NCBI RefSeq assembly: GCF_016909075.1
Contig: NZ_JAFBFC010000003.1
Span: 124,001-188,000, forward strand
Source of the DNA: Priestia iocasae
GTDB taxonomy: Bacteria > Bacillota > Bacilli > Bacillales > Bacillaceae_H
Reading direction: 5' to 3'
Length of the DNA stretch: 64,000 nt
The notes beneath the pieces are model-generated. The model saw only the letters and a list, made by a program, of their open reading frames with translations. It was not told where the DNA came from and searched no databases. Position 1 is the stretch's first letter. Every line of letters begins with the position of its first letter. The position numbers and the translations under genes were made by a program. This document shows, one piece after another, positions 52,613 through 60,116 of the stretch.

Positions 52613-52643
52613 AAACGCCACTCGTACATCACAAGTGGCGTTT
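52613..52643. terminator. Bidirectional terminator between SpoIIP and AlbA genes
   Basis: Perfect 10-bp stem AAACGCCACT / AGTGGCGTTT with an 11-nt loop. It lies downstream of the SpoIIP-type gene (stop at 52747). Confidence 0.8.
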
Positions 52644-52746
52644 TACTCATCTCTCGTATTCTCTTGTCACGCTTGGCTTTCTGACCTCGATTACTGTACG
52701 CTTTCACCTTTATCTAAAAAGAAACGGTTACGCTCGTACATGCCGT

Positions 52747-53934
52747 TTATTGAGCGTTTACCTTCTCTGCGTCCCAGTACATCTCACTAAACACATCGGC
52801 AATCGCTTTTGCGGCATTTGTAAGTTCTTCCATGTTGTTATCAACACCACCCATCTCTACTAAAATGGCATTAGGTGATAAGTCTTGATTATATACGCCA
52901 TTTTGACCACTTGTTTTTGGCTTTCCGATAACCCCACGACTTAACCCCGGGTATTTCTTTTGTAGTCGTTGATGTAAGTCGGTCGCAAGCTGAAGATTTT
53001 GGTCAAAGTTCTTATTGCCTTGTCCTAACACAAAAACCGTTTTCGCATATGCTTTTCCATTAATATTAACAGTTGTTTTGTCTTTTCGAAGTGAATCACG
53101 ATGAATATCAATAAAATAGGTTAGCTCTTTATTTTGCAGAGAAGCAGCTTCAACAATTCCTCTGGACATTGTATATGAACGACTAGACTTCCATTTCTTT
53201 TCATTCAATTTTTGTGTCATATTCGTTTTATCAACCGTTGTTCCAATCCCTCGTGCTTCGAGCTCTTTACCAAGGATATCTCCGATTAAGGTGATGTTTG
53301 TTTTATTATCGACGGCTTTATTTTCATTAGGATCACCTTCTAATCCTAGTAACGGTAAGTAAGACTCCCAACTATGTGTATGGTAAAGGTAGACGACTTT
53401 TCGATCACCTGTCGTCATACTAGGAGGAGGCGCTGTTTCTCGATTTTGTTCATTTTCTTCGTACTTTTCAATTTCTTCTTTTGCAAGCTCACGTTCTTCT
53501 AAAATGGTTTCGAGTGGTGGAGAGGATTCTTGTGGAATCGTTGTATAATCCGTTCCTTCCCCTGCAATAATGATATTGGAATCAAATATACGAAAGCCAG
53601 GCAACTCTGACCCTAGTAAGCTACGTGAATCCTTTGCACGTATATTTGTTGTTAATTCTAACGCCACAGACGAAAAGGGAACAGGCTGAAAATCTGACTC
53701 CAATGCCTGTGAAAAATGTTGATTTTCTTGACTCATTAAGTAAAACAAACTTTGTGCTTTATAATTTGAAAGAGTTTGGTAAATAACCGAGGAGCGAAAT
53801 TGGTCTTTAAACGCTGAATAACTAACAACTGCAATTGCGGAAGACATCAACAACACGACCACAACCGAAATAATAACAGCTCGGGACGTAACAACAATAA
53901 ATCCCGCTTTATGTTGATGATTTTTCTTTTTCAT
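52747..53934 (-). CDS. spoIIP: SpoIIP-family stage II sporulation protein P
   Basis: 395 residues: a transmembrane anchor at about 13-38, a low-complexity/coiled linker to about residue 170, then the SpoIIP domain: VVYLYHTHSWESYLPLLG (HTHSxES, metal-binding His), FIDIHRDSLRKDKT, and ILVEMGGVDNNMEEL (catalytic Glu and the GxxxN). This amidase/lytic enzyme cleaves stem peptides during engulfment. Complete active site. In B. subtilis spoIIP lies elsewhere next to gpr; here neighbours are an AlbA gene and an RNase J gene, so this could be a paralogue. RBS GGAGGGCCTGTC. Confidence 0.9.
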   Translation of the reverse strand: MKKKNHQHKAGFIVVTSRAVIISVVVVLLMSSAIAVVSYSAFKDQFRSSVIYQTLSNYKAQSLFYLMSQENQHFSQALESDFQPVPFSSVALELTTNIRAKDSRSLLGSELPGFRIFDSNIIIAGEGTDYTTIPQESSPPLETILEERELAKEEIEKYEENEQNRETAPPPSMTTGDRKVVYLYHTHSWESYLPLLGLEGDPNENKAVDNKTNITLIGDILGKELEARGIGTTVDKTNMTQKLNEKKWKSSRSYTMSRGIVEAASLQNKELTYFIDIHRDSLRKDKTTVNINGKAYAKTVFVLGQGNKNFDQNLQLATDLHQRLQKKYPGLSRGVIGKPKTSGQNGVYNQDLSPNAILVEMGGVDNNMEELTNAAKAIADVFSEMYWDAEKVNAQ

Positions 53935-54057
53935 GACAGGCCCTCCTGCAAGATCTCATTCTAGTAAAGCAAATCGTTCATTGATAGAATTCTCTACTAG
54001 TCTATGCAGGATAATCACCATTATGATAGGAAGCATGAAAGTTTAATAGAAAAAAAA

Positions 54058-54097
54058 GCTGTGACAAAGGGAGTAAAAGTCTCCCCTTTGTCACAGC
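54058..54097 (-). terminator. Strong terminator past RNase J gene
   Basis: About 16-bp stem (GCTGTGACAAAGG.GAG / CTC.CCTTTGTCACAGC) with one bulge and eight T's on the minus strand. It sits 70 bases past the RNase J stop. Confidence 0.9.
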
Positions 54098-54166
54098 CCA
54101 AAGCATCCCACCCCACCAAAATTTAGTCATATGAATGAATAGGTGGGTAAGGGATACTTTTTGTAT

Positions 54167-55831
54167 TTAAACTTCAATAATAATTGGCAAAATCATCGGT
54201 TTTCTTCTCGTTTGAGTATATACATATTGACCGATGGCACGCTTTAAGTTTTGTTTGATTTCATTCCATTCACTTCTACGACCAACTAACTCCATGTCAT
54301 TCACAGTCGATGTGATGAGTTTATTTACATTTCGAAGCAGTGCTTCTGAGTCCTTCACAAAAACAAATCCACGCGTCACTAAGTCAGGAGGTGATATCAA
54401 TTTCTTTTCCGTTTTACTCATCGTCAAGATAATCACCAACATGCCATCCTCTGATAGCTGCTTACGGTCTCGGAGAATGATTTCACCAACGTCTCCTACA
54501 CCAATCCCATCTACATACGTATTGCCTGCAGGCACATGTCGAGTGTGACGAGCTTCGCCATGTTCAAGATCAACCACGTCTCCATTTTTCAGAATGAACA
54601 TATTCTCTCGCTCGACCCCTACCGATTCTGCTAGTAAGCAGTGATGATGCAACATTCGATATTCACCGTGGATTGGAATAAAATACTTTGGCTTCATGAG
54701 TGTAAGCATCCATTTTAAATCTTCTTGATAGCCATGACCGGATACGTGCATGCTCGTTGAACTACCCGTTCCGTAAATCACTTTTGCTCCAAGTGCAAAC
54801 ATGTTATCAACGATTCTTGATACATTTTTTTCATTTCCAGGAATCGGCCCTGCTGCCAAGATCACGGTATCATCTCGGTACACGTCTACACCTCGGTATG
54901 TTCCGTTTGAAAGACGCGCAAGTGCTGCCAATGGTTCTCCTTGACTTCCTGTACATAAAATCGTCACTTTTTCAGGAGGTAAGTCGTTAATTTGTTCAGC
55001 ACGAATGAACATCCCTTCTGGCACCTGTATGTATCCTCTTTCGATTGCCACATCCACTACATTCACCATACTTCTTCCAAGCAGGGCTAGCTTACGGTTT
55101 GTTTTCATTGACGCATCGACGACTTGCTGTACGCGATTTATGTTTGAAGCAAACGTAGAGACAATCACTTTTCCTGTTGCTTTTTTGAACGCCTCTTCCA
55201 TATGCTCTCCTACAATGTGCTCTGACGGTGTAAAGCCTGGCCGCTCTGCGTTTGTACTTTCCGATAGTAAAAGGAGAACACCTTCTTCACCTATTCGGGC
55301 AATTTTATGAATATCTGCATACTGATGATGAACAGGTGTCAAATCAAACTTAAAGTCTCCTGTATGAACAATCGTTCCTTGTGGCGTGCGAAACGCGATG
55401 CCAAGGCAATCAGGAATGCTGTGATTTACTTTAAAAAAGTCCACTTGAATGTCTTCAAACGCGAGATGAGAATTTGAATCAATTTCAATCAATTCCGCGT
55501 CACCTAACAACTTGTGCTCCTCTAATTTCAGCTCTATTAATCCAAGCGTAAACCGCGTCGCATAGACAGGAACATTCAGTTTTTTTAAGAAATACGCAAT
55601 ACCTCCAATGTGGTCTTCATGTCCATGTGTAACAACCAGTGCTTTTACTTTGTCTTTGTTTTTCTCTAGATACGTGATATCAGGAATAATTAGGTCAATT
55701 CCTAGCAAGCTTTCATCAGGAAACTTATTTCCACAATCAATCACGACAATATCTTGTTCACATTCAATCGCATACATGTTCTTTCCGACTTCATTTAACC
55801 CACCTAGCGCAAAAATTGATAATAAACTCAA
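54167..55831 (-). CDS. rnj: RNase J-family ribonuclease
   Basis: 554 residues from TTG 55831, which has AAGGAGGGTATAAGC ahead (an in-frame GTG at 55855 lacks spacing). Metallo-beta-lactamase fold with beta-CASP: SIFALGGLNEVGKNMYAI, VVTHGHEDHIGGIAY (HxHxDH), VHTGDFKFD, TILCTGSQGEPLAAL, AAGPIPGNEKN, SGHGYQEDLKWML and PKYFIPIHGEYRML. All metal ligands present. It ends PMILPIIIEV like RnjA. Compared with RnjA, the HSGHG loop is preceded by GTGSSTSM. It would be an additional RNase J copy for mRNA turnover, since canonical rnjA/rnjB lie in other contexts. Confidence 0.9.
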   Translation of the reverse strand: MSLLSIFALGGLNEVGKNMYAIECEQDIVVIDCGNKFPDESLLGIDLIIPDITYLEKNKDKVKALVVTHGHEDHIGGIAYFLKKLNVPVYATRFTLGLIELKLEEHKLLGDAELIEIDSNSHLAFEDIQVDFFKVNHSIPDCLGIAFRTPQGTIVHTGDFKFDLTPVHHQYADIHKIARIGEEGVLLLLSESTNAERPGFTPSEHIVGEHMEEAFKKATGKVIVSTFASNINRVQQVVDASMKTNRKLALLGRSMVNVVDVAIERGYIQVPEGMFIRAEQINDLPPEKVTILCTGSQGEPLAALARLSNGTYRGVDVYRDDTVILAAGPIPGNEKNVSRIVDNMFALGAKVIYGTGSSTSMHVSGHGYQEDLKWMLTLMKPKYFIPIHGEYRMLHHHCLLAESVGVERENMFILKNGDVVDLEHGEARHTRHVPAGNTYVDGIGVGDVGEIILRDRKQLSEDGMLVIILTMSKTEKKLISPPDLVTRGFVFVKDSEALLRNVNKLITSTVNDMELVGRRSEWNEIKQNLKRAIGQYVYTQTRRKPMILPIIIEV

Positions 55832-55907
55832 GCTTATACCCTCCTTTTGTGTCACATACGTTGTCTTAGTATGGTCTGTTCGCTATCTTCTTATAAAAAG
55901 AGAACGG

Positions 55908-56813
55908 TTATCTTGTTTCAAGCAAACGCTTATGCATCCAAATGGCCGCTTGTGTTCCGTCTCCCATTGCGATTGTAACTTGCTCTGAGTGACCCGTTAT
56001 GTCACCTGCTGCCCATACATTCTCTACGCTCGTTTCTTTTGTTCGAGCATTTACTTCAATATGACCGTTTTCCATCAATTGAACACCAAGCTGTTTTGCA
56101 AGCTCATTATGTACACCTTTTCGTCCAAAGCCAAGAAATCCTCGATCTCCATTTAAAACCTGATCGTTTTGTAGGATGACACCACTAAATAGTCCGGCAT
56201 CATTCAACATGATTTCTTTTACCTCTTGTCTTACGTACTGGACATTGGAATGATGCAACTTCTCAAGCATGTTAGCATCGAGCTCTTCACCTTCATGATT
56301 CACATACACTACATCATCTGTCCAATACGTTAAGGTGAGTGATAAACTAGCCCCAGCCTTCCCATTTCCTACAATAATGGCTCTCTTATTGACTACTTCA
56401 TATCCATCACAATCAGGACAAACGTAGATGCTTTCACCTAAACAAGATTGAACATTTTTTATGAACGGAATGTAGTCCATTACACCGGTTGCTAGTAAGA
56501 CCGTTTTTCCTGCATAGGTGTTCCCAGATTCAGTTAACACTTGGATTTGATCGTTCTCTTTTATAAGAGACATCACTTTCTCATTCTTAAATTGCACACC
56601 ATATCCTTCAGCGTGCTTTCGTCCTGTTTCTCGTAAAAAGGAACCGCTCACCCCATCAGGCCAGCCTAATAAGTTACGGTAGCTTTTGCAAATCGTAGAC
56701 CGTCCCTGTTCTGAATCAAGAACAATGACACTTCGCTCATAGCGCCCAAGCTGAATGGCTGCTTGCAGCCCCGCTATACCTCCCCCAATAATGATGCATT
56801 CTGCTGACTTCAT
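55908..56813 (-). CDS. Thioredoxin-reductase-like NAD(P)/FAD oxidoreductase
   Basis: 301 residues from ATG 56813 (GAGGGAACGTG ahead). Seen: FAD motif IIIGGGIAGLQAAIQLG, LLATGVMDYIPF, the CPDCDGYE disulphide in YVCPDCDGYE (CxxC as in TrxB, with E following), NAD(P) motif AIIVGNGKAGASLSLTL, and FAD-end motif VENVWAAGDITGHSEQVTIAMGDGTQAAIWMH. Complete single-domain TrxR-like. Usual substrate: a thioredoxin-like protein or ferredoxin; which one is unknown. The Cys pair argues for a disulphide reductase. Confidence 0.88.
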   Translation of the reverse strand: MKSAECIIIGGGIAGLQAAIQLGRYERSVIVLDSEQGRSTICKSYRNLLGWPDGVSGSFLRETGRKHAEGYGVQFKNEKVMSLIKENDQIQVLTESGNTYAGKTVLLATGVMDYIPFIKNVQSCLGESIYVCPDCDGYEVVNKRAIIVGNGKAGASLSLTLTYWTDDVVYVNHEGEELDANMLEKLHHSNVQYVRQEVKEIMLNDAGLFSGVILQNDQVLNGDRGFLGFGRKGVHNELAKQLGVQLMENGHIEVNARTKETSVENVWAAGDITGHSEQVTIAMGDGTQAAIWMHKRLLETR

Positions 56814-56943
56814 CACGTTCCCTCACTTTCTTCTTTATGTATCTTTTGCACGTTTTCGACTTTCTATCAAAAAACGAGCTATATTTTCATCAAAATGAGT
56901 CACACTAAAGAAAGAAAAAACGAGAATGGAAAGGAGGAACGAC

Positions 56944-57084
56944 GATGTCAAAAAAGAAACATACTCCTTCTACAGAAGTGGATCAAAAGAAACTTGTGGA
57001 TGACAAAGCAGCTGAAATGAGAAATAACCAGTATGAAGACGATCACGTACGTAACATCACCATTAACGGTGCAAATGGGCAATA
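56944..57084 (+). CDS. Small hydrophilic protein, possibly spore-related
   Basis: 46 residues: MSKKKHTPSTEVDQKKLVDDKA then AEMRNNQYEDDHVRN and ITINGANGQ. Charged throughout, no membrane segment. RBS AAAGGAGGAACGACG. Reminiscent in size and make-up of minor Bacillus spore proteins, but no SASP motif; assignment open. Confidence 0.55.
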
Positions 57085-57089
57085 AAAAA

Positions 57090-57110
57090 AGAGGTGCCCA
57101 TCGCACCTCT
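57090..57110 (+). terminator. Terminator of the 46-residue gene
   Basis: Eight-bp stem AGAGGTGC / GCACCTCT, five-nt loop, six bases past the stop. Confidence 0.8.
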
Positions 57111-57191
57111 TAATGCTTGACTCCATATGGTAGAATAGGAAGATATAACTATACAAGTCATTTTTACCTTTTTAACTTGGAGTGACGATTA

Positions 57192-57434
57192 TTGAACAAG
57201 CTGTTACGCATTTTACTTTATTCAATTATGATTGGCCCATGGCTCTTTTTTAGCATTGTCATGATACCTGAAATTCCATTTTTTCAATCCTATGACACTG
57301 AAGCGTTCAAATGGATTTTTACGTTACCTATTCTTATCTACATACTTGTTGTGGACGAAGAAGGATCTGTCATACTCTTTTCATTTCTCGGTGGCCTTGT
57401 CTTATTTTTAAGTTTTGTTGTTGCGTTTGTGTAA
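57192..57434 (+). CDS. Small membrane protein
   Basis: 80 residues, TTG start with TTGGAGTGACGATTA ahead. Two to three transmembrane helices (LLRILLYSIMIGPWLFFSIVMI, FTLPILIYILVV, VILFSFLGGLVLFLSFVVAFV). No family recognised; probable but unproven gene. Confidence 0.55.
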   Translation: MNKLLRILLYSIMIGPWLFFSIVMIPEIPFFQSYDTEAFKWIFTLPILIYILVVDEEGSVILFSFLGGLVLFLSFVVAFV

Positions 57435-57543
57435 GTGCATGTAAACACCTATTGCAAGGTGTTTTTTTGTTACGCTCAAATTCTCTTACATAATGGAAAA
57501 GTAATGATAAGATAAAAAGAGAGCGATAAGGGGGTAATGACAC

Positions 57544-58038
57544 ATGTCAACAGAGTTTATACTTGCTCAACAAACAAAGCGCAAGCTAGTGACGGCTTCT
57601 ATTTGTGGAATCGTTTATGCAATTCTTCTTGGTTTTATCTACCCTGATCCATTTGGTGAAAGGATGTCGTCCTTTCAAGACTACTTGTTTAATGCCATTA
57701 GCTATTCAACTATTTACATGATTTATAGCTTTCCAGCTATTTATTTATACGGAACGTTCACTTCTCTTCTAAGCGATTGGTTAGGAAAACAACTTTCGGT
57801 CTATACAAACACTCGATTTGCTACTATCTATTCTGCCATTTTTCATCTTTTATTTGGCTTTATCTTATGGATATTCAGTTTAGGAGCAGCTGTTTTATTT
57901 TTCATTATCGACCGCTTTTTGCAATCAAAAAAGACCGACTACACGATTAAGCATGTGTTGATCGGCCTTGGTATGGCTGTTTTCGTTTGGATTGTATTGG
58001 TTGCAATGATTTGGATTATCGATTACGTCAGGATGTGA
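57544..58038 (+). CDS. Four-helix membrane protein, unknown function
   Basis: 164 residues: helices at about 15-33, 50-75 (ISYSTIYMIYSFPAIYLYG), 95-125 (IYSAIFHLLFGFILWIFSLGAAVLFFIID) and 140-160 (VLIGLGMAVFVWIVLVAMIWIID). RBS AAGGGGGTAATGACAC before ATG. No sequence motif beyond hydrophobicity. Converges with the next minus-strand gene, only 3 bases between stops, which supports both. Confidence 0.7.
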   Translation: MSTEFILAQQTKRKLVTASICGIVYAILLGFIYPDPFGERMSSFQDYLFNAISYSTIYMIYSFPAIYLYGTFTSLLSDWLGKQLSVYTNTRFATIYSAIFHLLFGFILWIFSLGAAVLFFIIDRFLQSKKTDYTIKHVLIGLGMAVFVWIVLVAMIWIIDYVRM

Positions 58039-58041
58039 ACG

Positions 58042-58434
58042 TCATGTCAAGTGATCCTCTATATACTCATATAACTCTTTTTCAAGCTCTTCGATCGATT
58101 CATCTAAAAGTTCACCCTTCACTTTGCTTCCAGGAAGATTTTTCAAGATAGTGAGACCTAAAAAAGAGCGGTCACATTCCCAAATGTATACCGTATATAA
58201 ATCAATGAGCTCATTATCTAAATCACTAATACCGATGCTGATGGAAGAGGAATAGCCTGGTTGAAATGGATCGATACCCACTCGTTCAAACTCCGCTTCA
58301 AGCGTCAAGTCAAGCTGTTCAAATCGAGCTACATGTTCATTTTTCATTTGTTCTAGAAGGACTTGTACCTGCTTTTCTTTCTGTTGAATGATTTCTTTCA
58401 ATGTGAGCGTAAACTCTTTATGCTCATATTTCAC
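58042..58434 (-). CDS. Cytosolic coiled-coil protein, unknown function
   Basis: 130 residues. Helical N-terminus (LKEIIQQKEKQVQVLLEQMKNEHVARFEQLDL) followed by strand text SISIGISDLDNELIDLYTVYIWEC and an acidic end ELEKELYEYIEDHL. GTG start overlaps the stop of the 44-residue ORF upstream by GTGA, so translation is coupled. Family not recognised. Confidence 0.68.
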   Translation of the reverse strand: MKYEHKEFTLTLKEIIQQKEKQVQVLLEQMKNEHVARFEQLDLTLEAEFERVGIDPFQPGYSSSISIGISDLDNELIDLYTVYIWECDRSFLGLTILKNLPGSKVKGELLDESIEELEKELYEYIEDHLT

Positions 58435-58565
58435 AACGTCTCACCTGAGGGAGTATAAATGTCATCAGCATGTTGAAGCGGATTCTCCTTCTCTAATATA
58501 ATAACCTTCTCCAACCTAATATCTTCTTTTATCCTTTTGCAGTCTTGTGCTTTTATCATCAACAT
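58431..58565 (-). CDS. 44-residue protein coupled to the downstream gene
   Basis: 44 codons, MLMIKAQDCKRIKEDIRLEK… ILEKENPLQHADDIYTPSG. AAGGGAGATGTTT gives a good RBS. The stop codon overlaps the next start (GTGA), which argues that this is a real, coupled ORF. Basic, helical; function unknown. Confidence 0.55.
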   Translation of the reverse strand: MLMIKAQDCKRIKEDIRLEKVIILEKENPLQHADDIYTPSGETL

Positions 58566-58619
58566 AAACATCTCCCTTCATCACTCATTTGTAGCGTACT
58601 TCACGGTGACAACCTAAAG

Positions 58620-58733
58620 CTAAAAGCCATACGTGACTAATGATTGATGTTGATTAGGGAAAAACATTGAGATAATTCCTGACATAATCCCTGCTACGAT
58701 TAATACGGTAACTGGTCGTTTACAATACTTCAT
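58620..58733 (-). CDS. 37-residue single-helix protein
   Basis: MKYCKRPVTVLIVAGIMSGI then ISMFFPNQHQSLVTYGF, one membrane helix with AAGGAGTCAACAG before the ATG. Good RBS, plausible mini membrane protein; no family known. Divergent from the 58.8-kb gene. Confidence 0.5.
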   Translation of the reverse strand: MKYCKRPVTVLIVAGIMSGIISMFFPNQHQSLVTYGF

Positions 58734-58841
58734 CTGTTGACTCCTTCTCTCATTTCATTCATTCTATTATACTGTAAAACAACGTTCTTATTAACCCATA
58801 AATTTCCTTTTGTGTTACACTAGCCTATGAGGTGAACAACG

Positions 58842-59276
58842 ATGCAAACGAATACAAACGCAAGCTCGTTCAATTGGTTCATATTTGGTTTTCTCTTACT
58901 TATTGGTATTGTGATGGCATGTGTGACGATGGTTGATTTACTCACCATGACGGAAGCAGACTACGGAGCAGATGGTCCTCAATCTCGTGCTCAATTTCGC
59001 TGGGGCTCGTTGCATACAGGCTTAATTATCATCCTCTTACCTCTTACCATTTGGTTAATCATATACTGGAAGAAGCTACACGTTTTTAGCGTGCCGCTTG
59101 CGATCATTCTTTCAGGCTTTTATTACTTTCTGTTCTTCTTGACCTTTACAGTCGGCTGGGTAGGTATGCAAGGAATGCTTGGATTGGCTATTGCATGTAT
59201 AATTGGCGCATTGCTTCTGTTGTTTCATTTTATTCCTTTTGCAACAGACCGCCATACAAGGAAAAAAGAAGGATGA
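58842..59276 (+). CDS. Four-helix membrane protein
   Basis: 144 residues with helices at about 10-32, 55-78, 85-108 and 110-134, and an extracytoplasmic polar loop LTMTEADYGADGPQSRAQFRWG after the first. RBS GAGGTGAACAACG before ATG. No family recognised. Confidence 0.72.
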   Translation: MQTNTNASSFNWFIFGFLLLIGIVMACVTMVDLLTMTEADYGADGPQSRAQFRWGSLHTGLIIILLPLTIWLIIYWKKLHVFSVPLAIILSGFYYFLFFLTFTVGWVGMQGMLGLAIACIIGALLLLFHFIPFATDRHTRKKEG

Positions 59277-59331
59277 ATGAGAATAACAGGTTCGGTTCAG
59301 AGGTGCAAAACAGGATATCGCAAAGTAATTC

Positions 59332-59372
59332 GCACACCATTCAACAGCTAAAATGGTGTGCTTTTTTATTTA
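59332..59372 (+). terminator. Terminator of the 58.8-kb gene
   Basis: Stem GCACACCATT / AATGGTGTGC with a loop of about 11 nt and six T's on the plus strand, about 60 bases past the stop. Confidence 0.9.
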
Positions 59373-59476
59373 TATAATTAAAACAGGATATTGGACAATT
59401 ATGTTAAAATGGAAATATCAGTTATTCCATTAAAGGGCAGGTTAATGGAAGAAGGACATTTCTAACGGAGGGTGTA

Positions 59477-59782
59477 ATGCGGGCATTAAAATGGATTCAA
59501 AAATGGTATTTCGAGCAATGTAACGGTGATTGGGAACACAGATATGGAATACGAATTGATACAATAGATAATCCTGGATGGAGTGTAATGATTAGCATAG
59601 AAGATACTGATTTAAGGGATAAACCTTTTGACAATATTGATATTGAAAGGACCGGAACTGACTGGATTTATTGTAAAACTGACTATGACCAAGAACGAGA
59701 TGGTTTTCATTTTGTTAGTTTTGGTGGTCCAGAAAATTTAGAAGAAATCTTAGATGTTTTTAAAGAATGGGTTGAAAGATAA
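59477..59782 (+). CDS. Orphan Imm53-family immunity protein
   Basis: 101 residues: LKWIQKWYFEQCNGDWEHRYGIRIDTIDNPGWSVMISIEDT… WIYCKTDYDQ… FGGPENLEEILDVFKEWV. The W-W-C-N-G-D-W-E-H and NPGW signatures define Imm53, which neutralises polymorphic toxins. No toxin gene is near. Composition is AT-rich relative to neighbours. RBS GGAGGGTGTA before ATG. Confidence 0.88.
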   Translation: MRALKWIQKWYFEQCNGDWEHRYGIRIDTIDNPGWSVMISIEDTDLRDKPFDNIDIERTGTDWIYCKTDYDQERDGFHFVSFGGPENLEEILDVFKEWVER

Positions 59783-59787
59783 TAAAG

Positions 59788-59825
59788 TTCTTATTGAATT
59801 AAAGGGGGCTTTAATTCAATAAGAA
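59788..59825 (+). terminator. Long inverted repeat past the Imm53 gene
   Basis: Perfect 16-bp arms TTCTTATTGAATTAAA / TTTAATTCAATAAGAA with a GGGGGC loop, five bases after the stop. A second weaker stem and a T-run (CCCCTTTTTTT) follow at about 59850-59865. Confidence 0.75.
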
Positions 59826-59928
59826 AGGGAACTCCAATTTACTGCTGAAGTCCCCTTTTTTTGCTGTGCTGTAATACAGGTTAAATATGAATAGGAATTA
59901 CAAGTAAACCCTAATATATCAACAAAAA

Positions 59929-59960
59929 AGCATACCAATTCATATGCGAATTAGTATGCT
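59929..59960. repeat. Inverted repeat, possible bidirectional terminator
   Basis: 13-bp arms AGCATACCAATTC / GAATTAGTATGCT with one mismatch and ATATGC loop. It lies in the 334-base gap before the ABC-F gene end (60117), which otherwise shows a 45-codon frame without RBS only. Confidence 0.65.
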
Positions 59961-60116
59961 TATTTGTTGATATGTTTTTAACCCTGTTATTTAGCTGTTT
60001 GCACCTTTCAACCGACCCCGTTAGAATGAGAACCCTTTGCTTACTCATCGATGGCAAGGGGCTTTATCATTTTTATCAAAAGAGACGGTTTGTTGCTCTA
60101 ATTAACAAAAACACAT

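Noticed and set aside
59960-60110. 45-codon minus-strand frame (KQRVLILTGSVERCKQLNN…)
   Set aside because: No RBS, passes through an inverted repeat and shows no recognisable family; regarded as chance.
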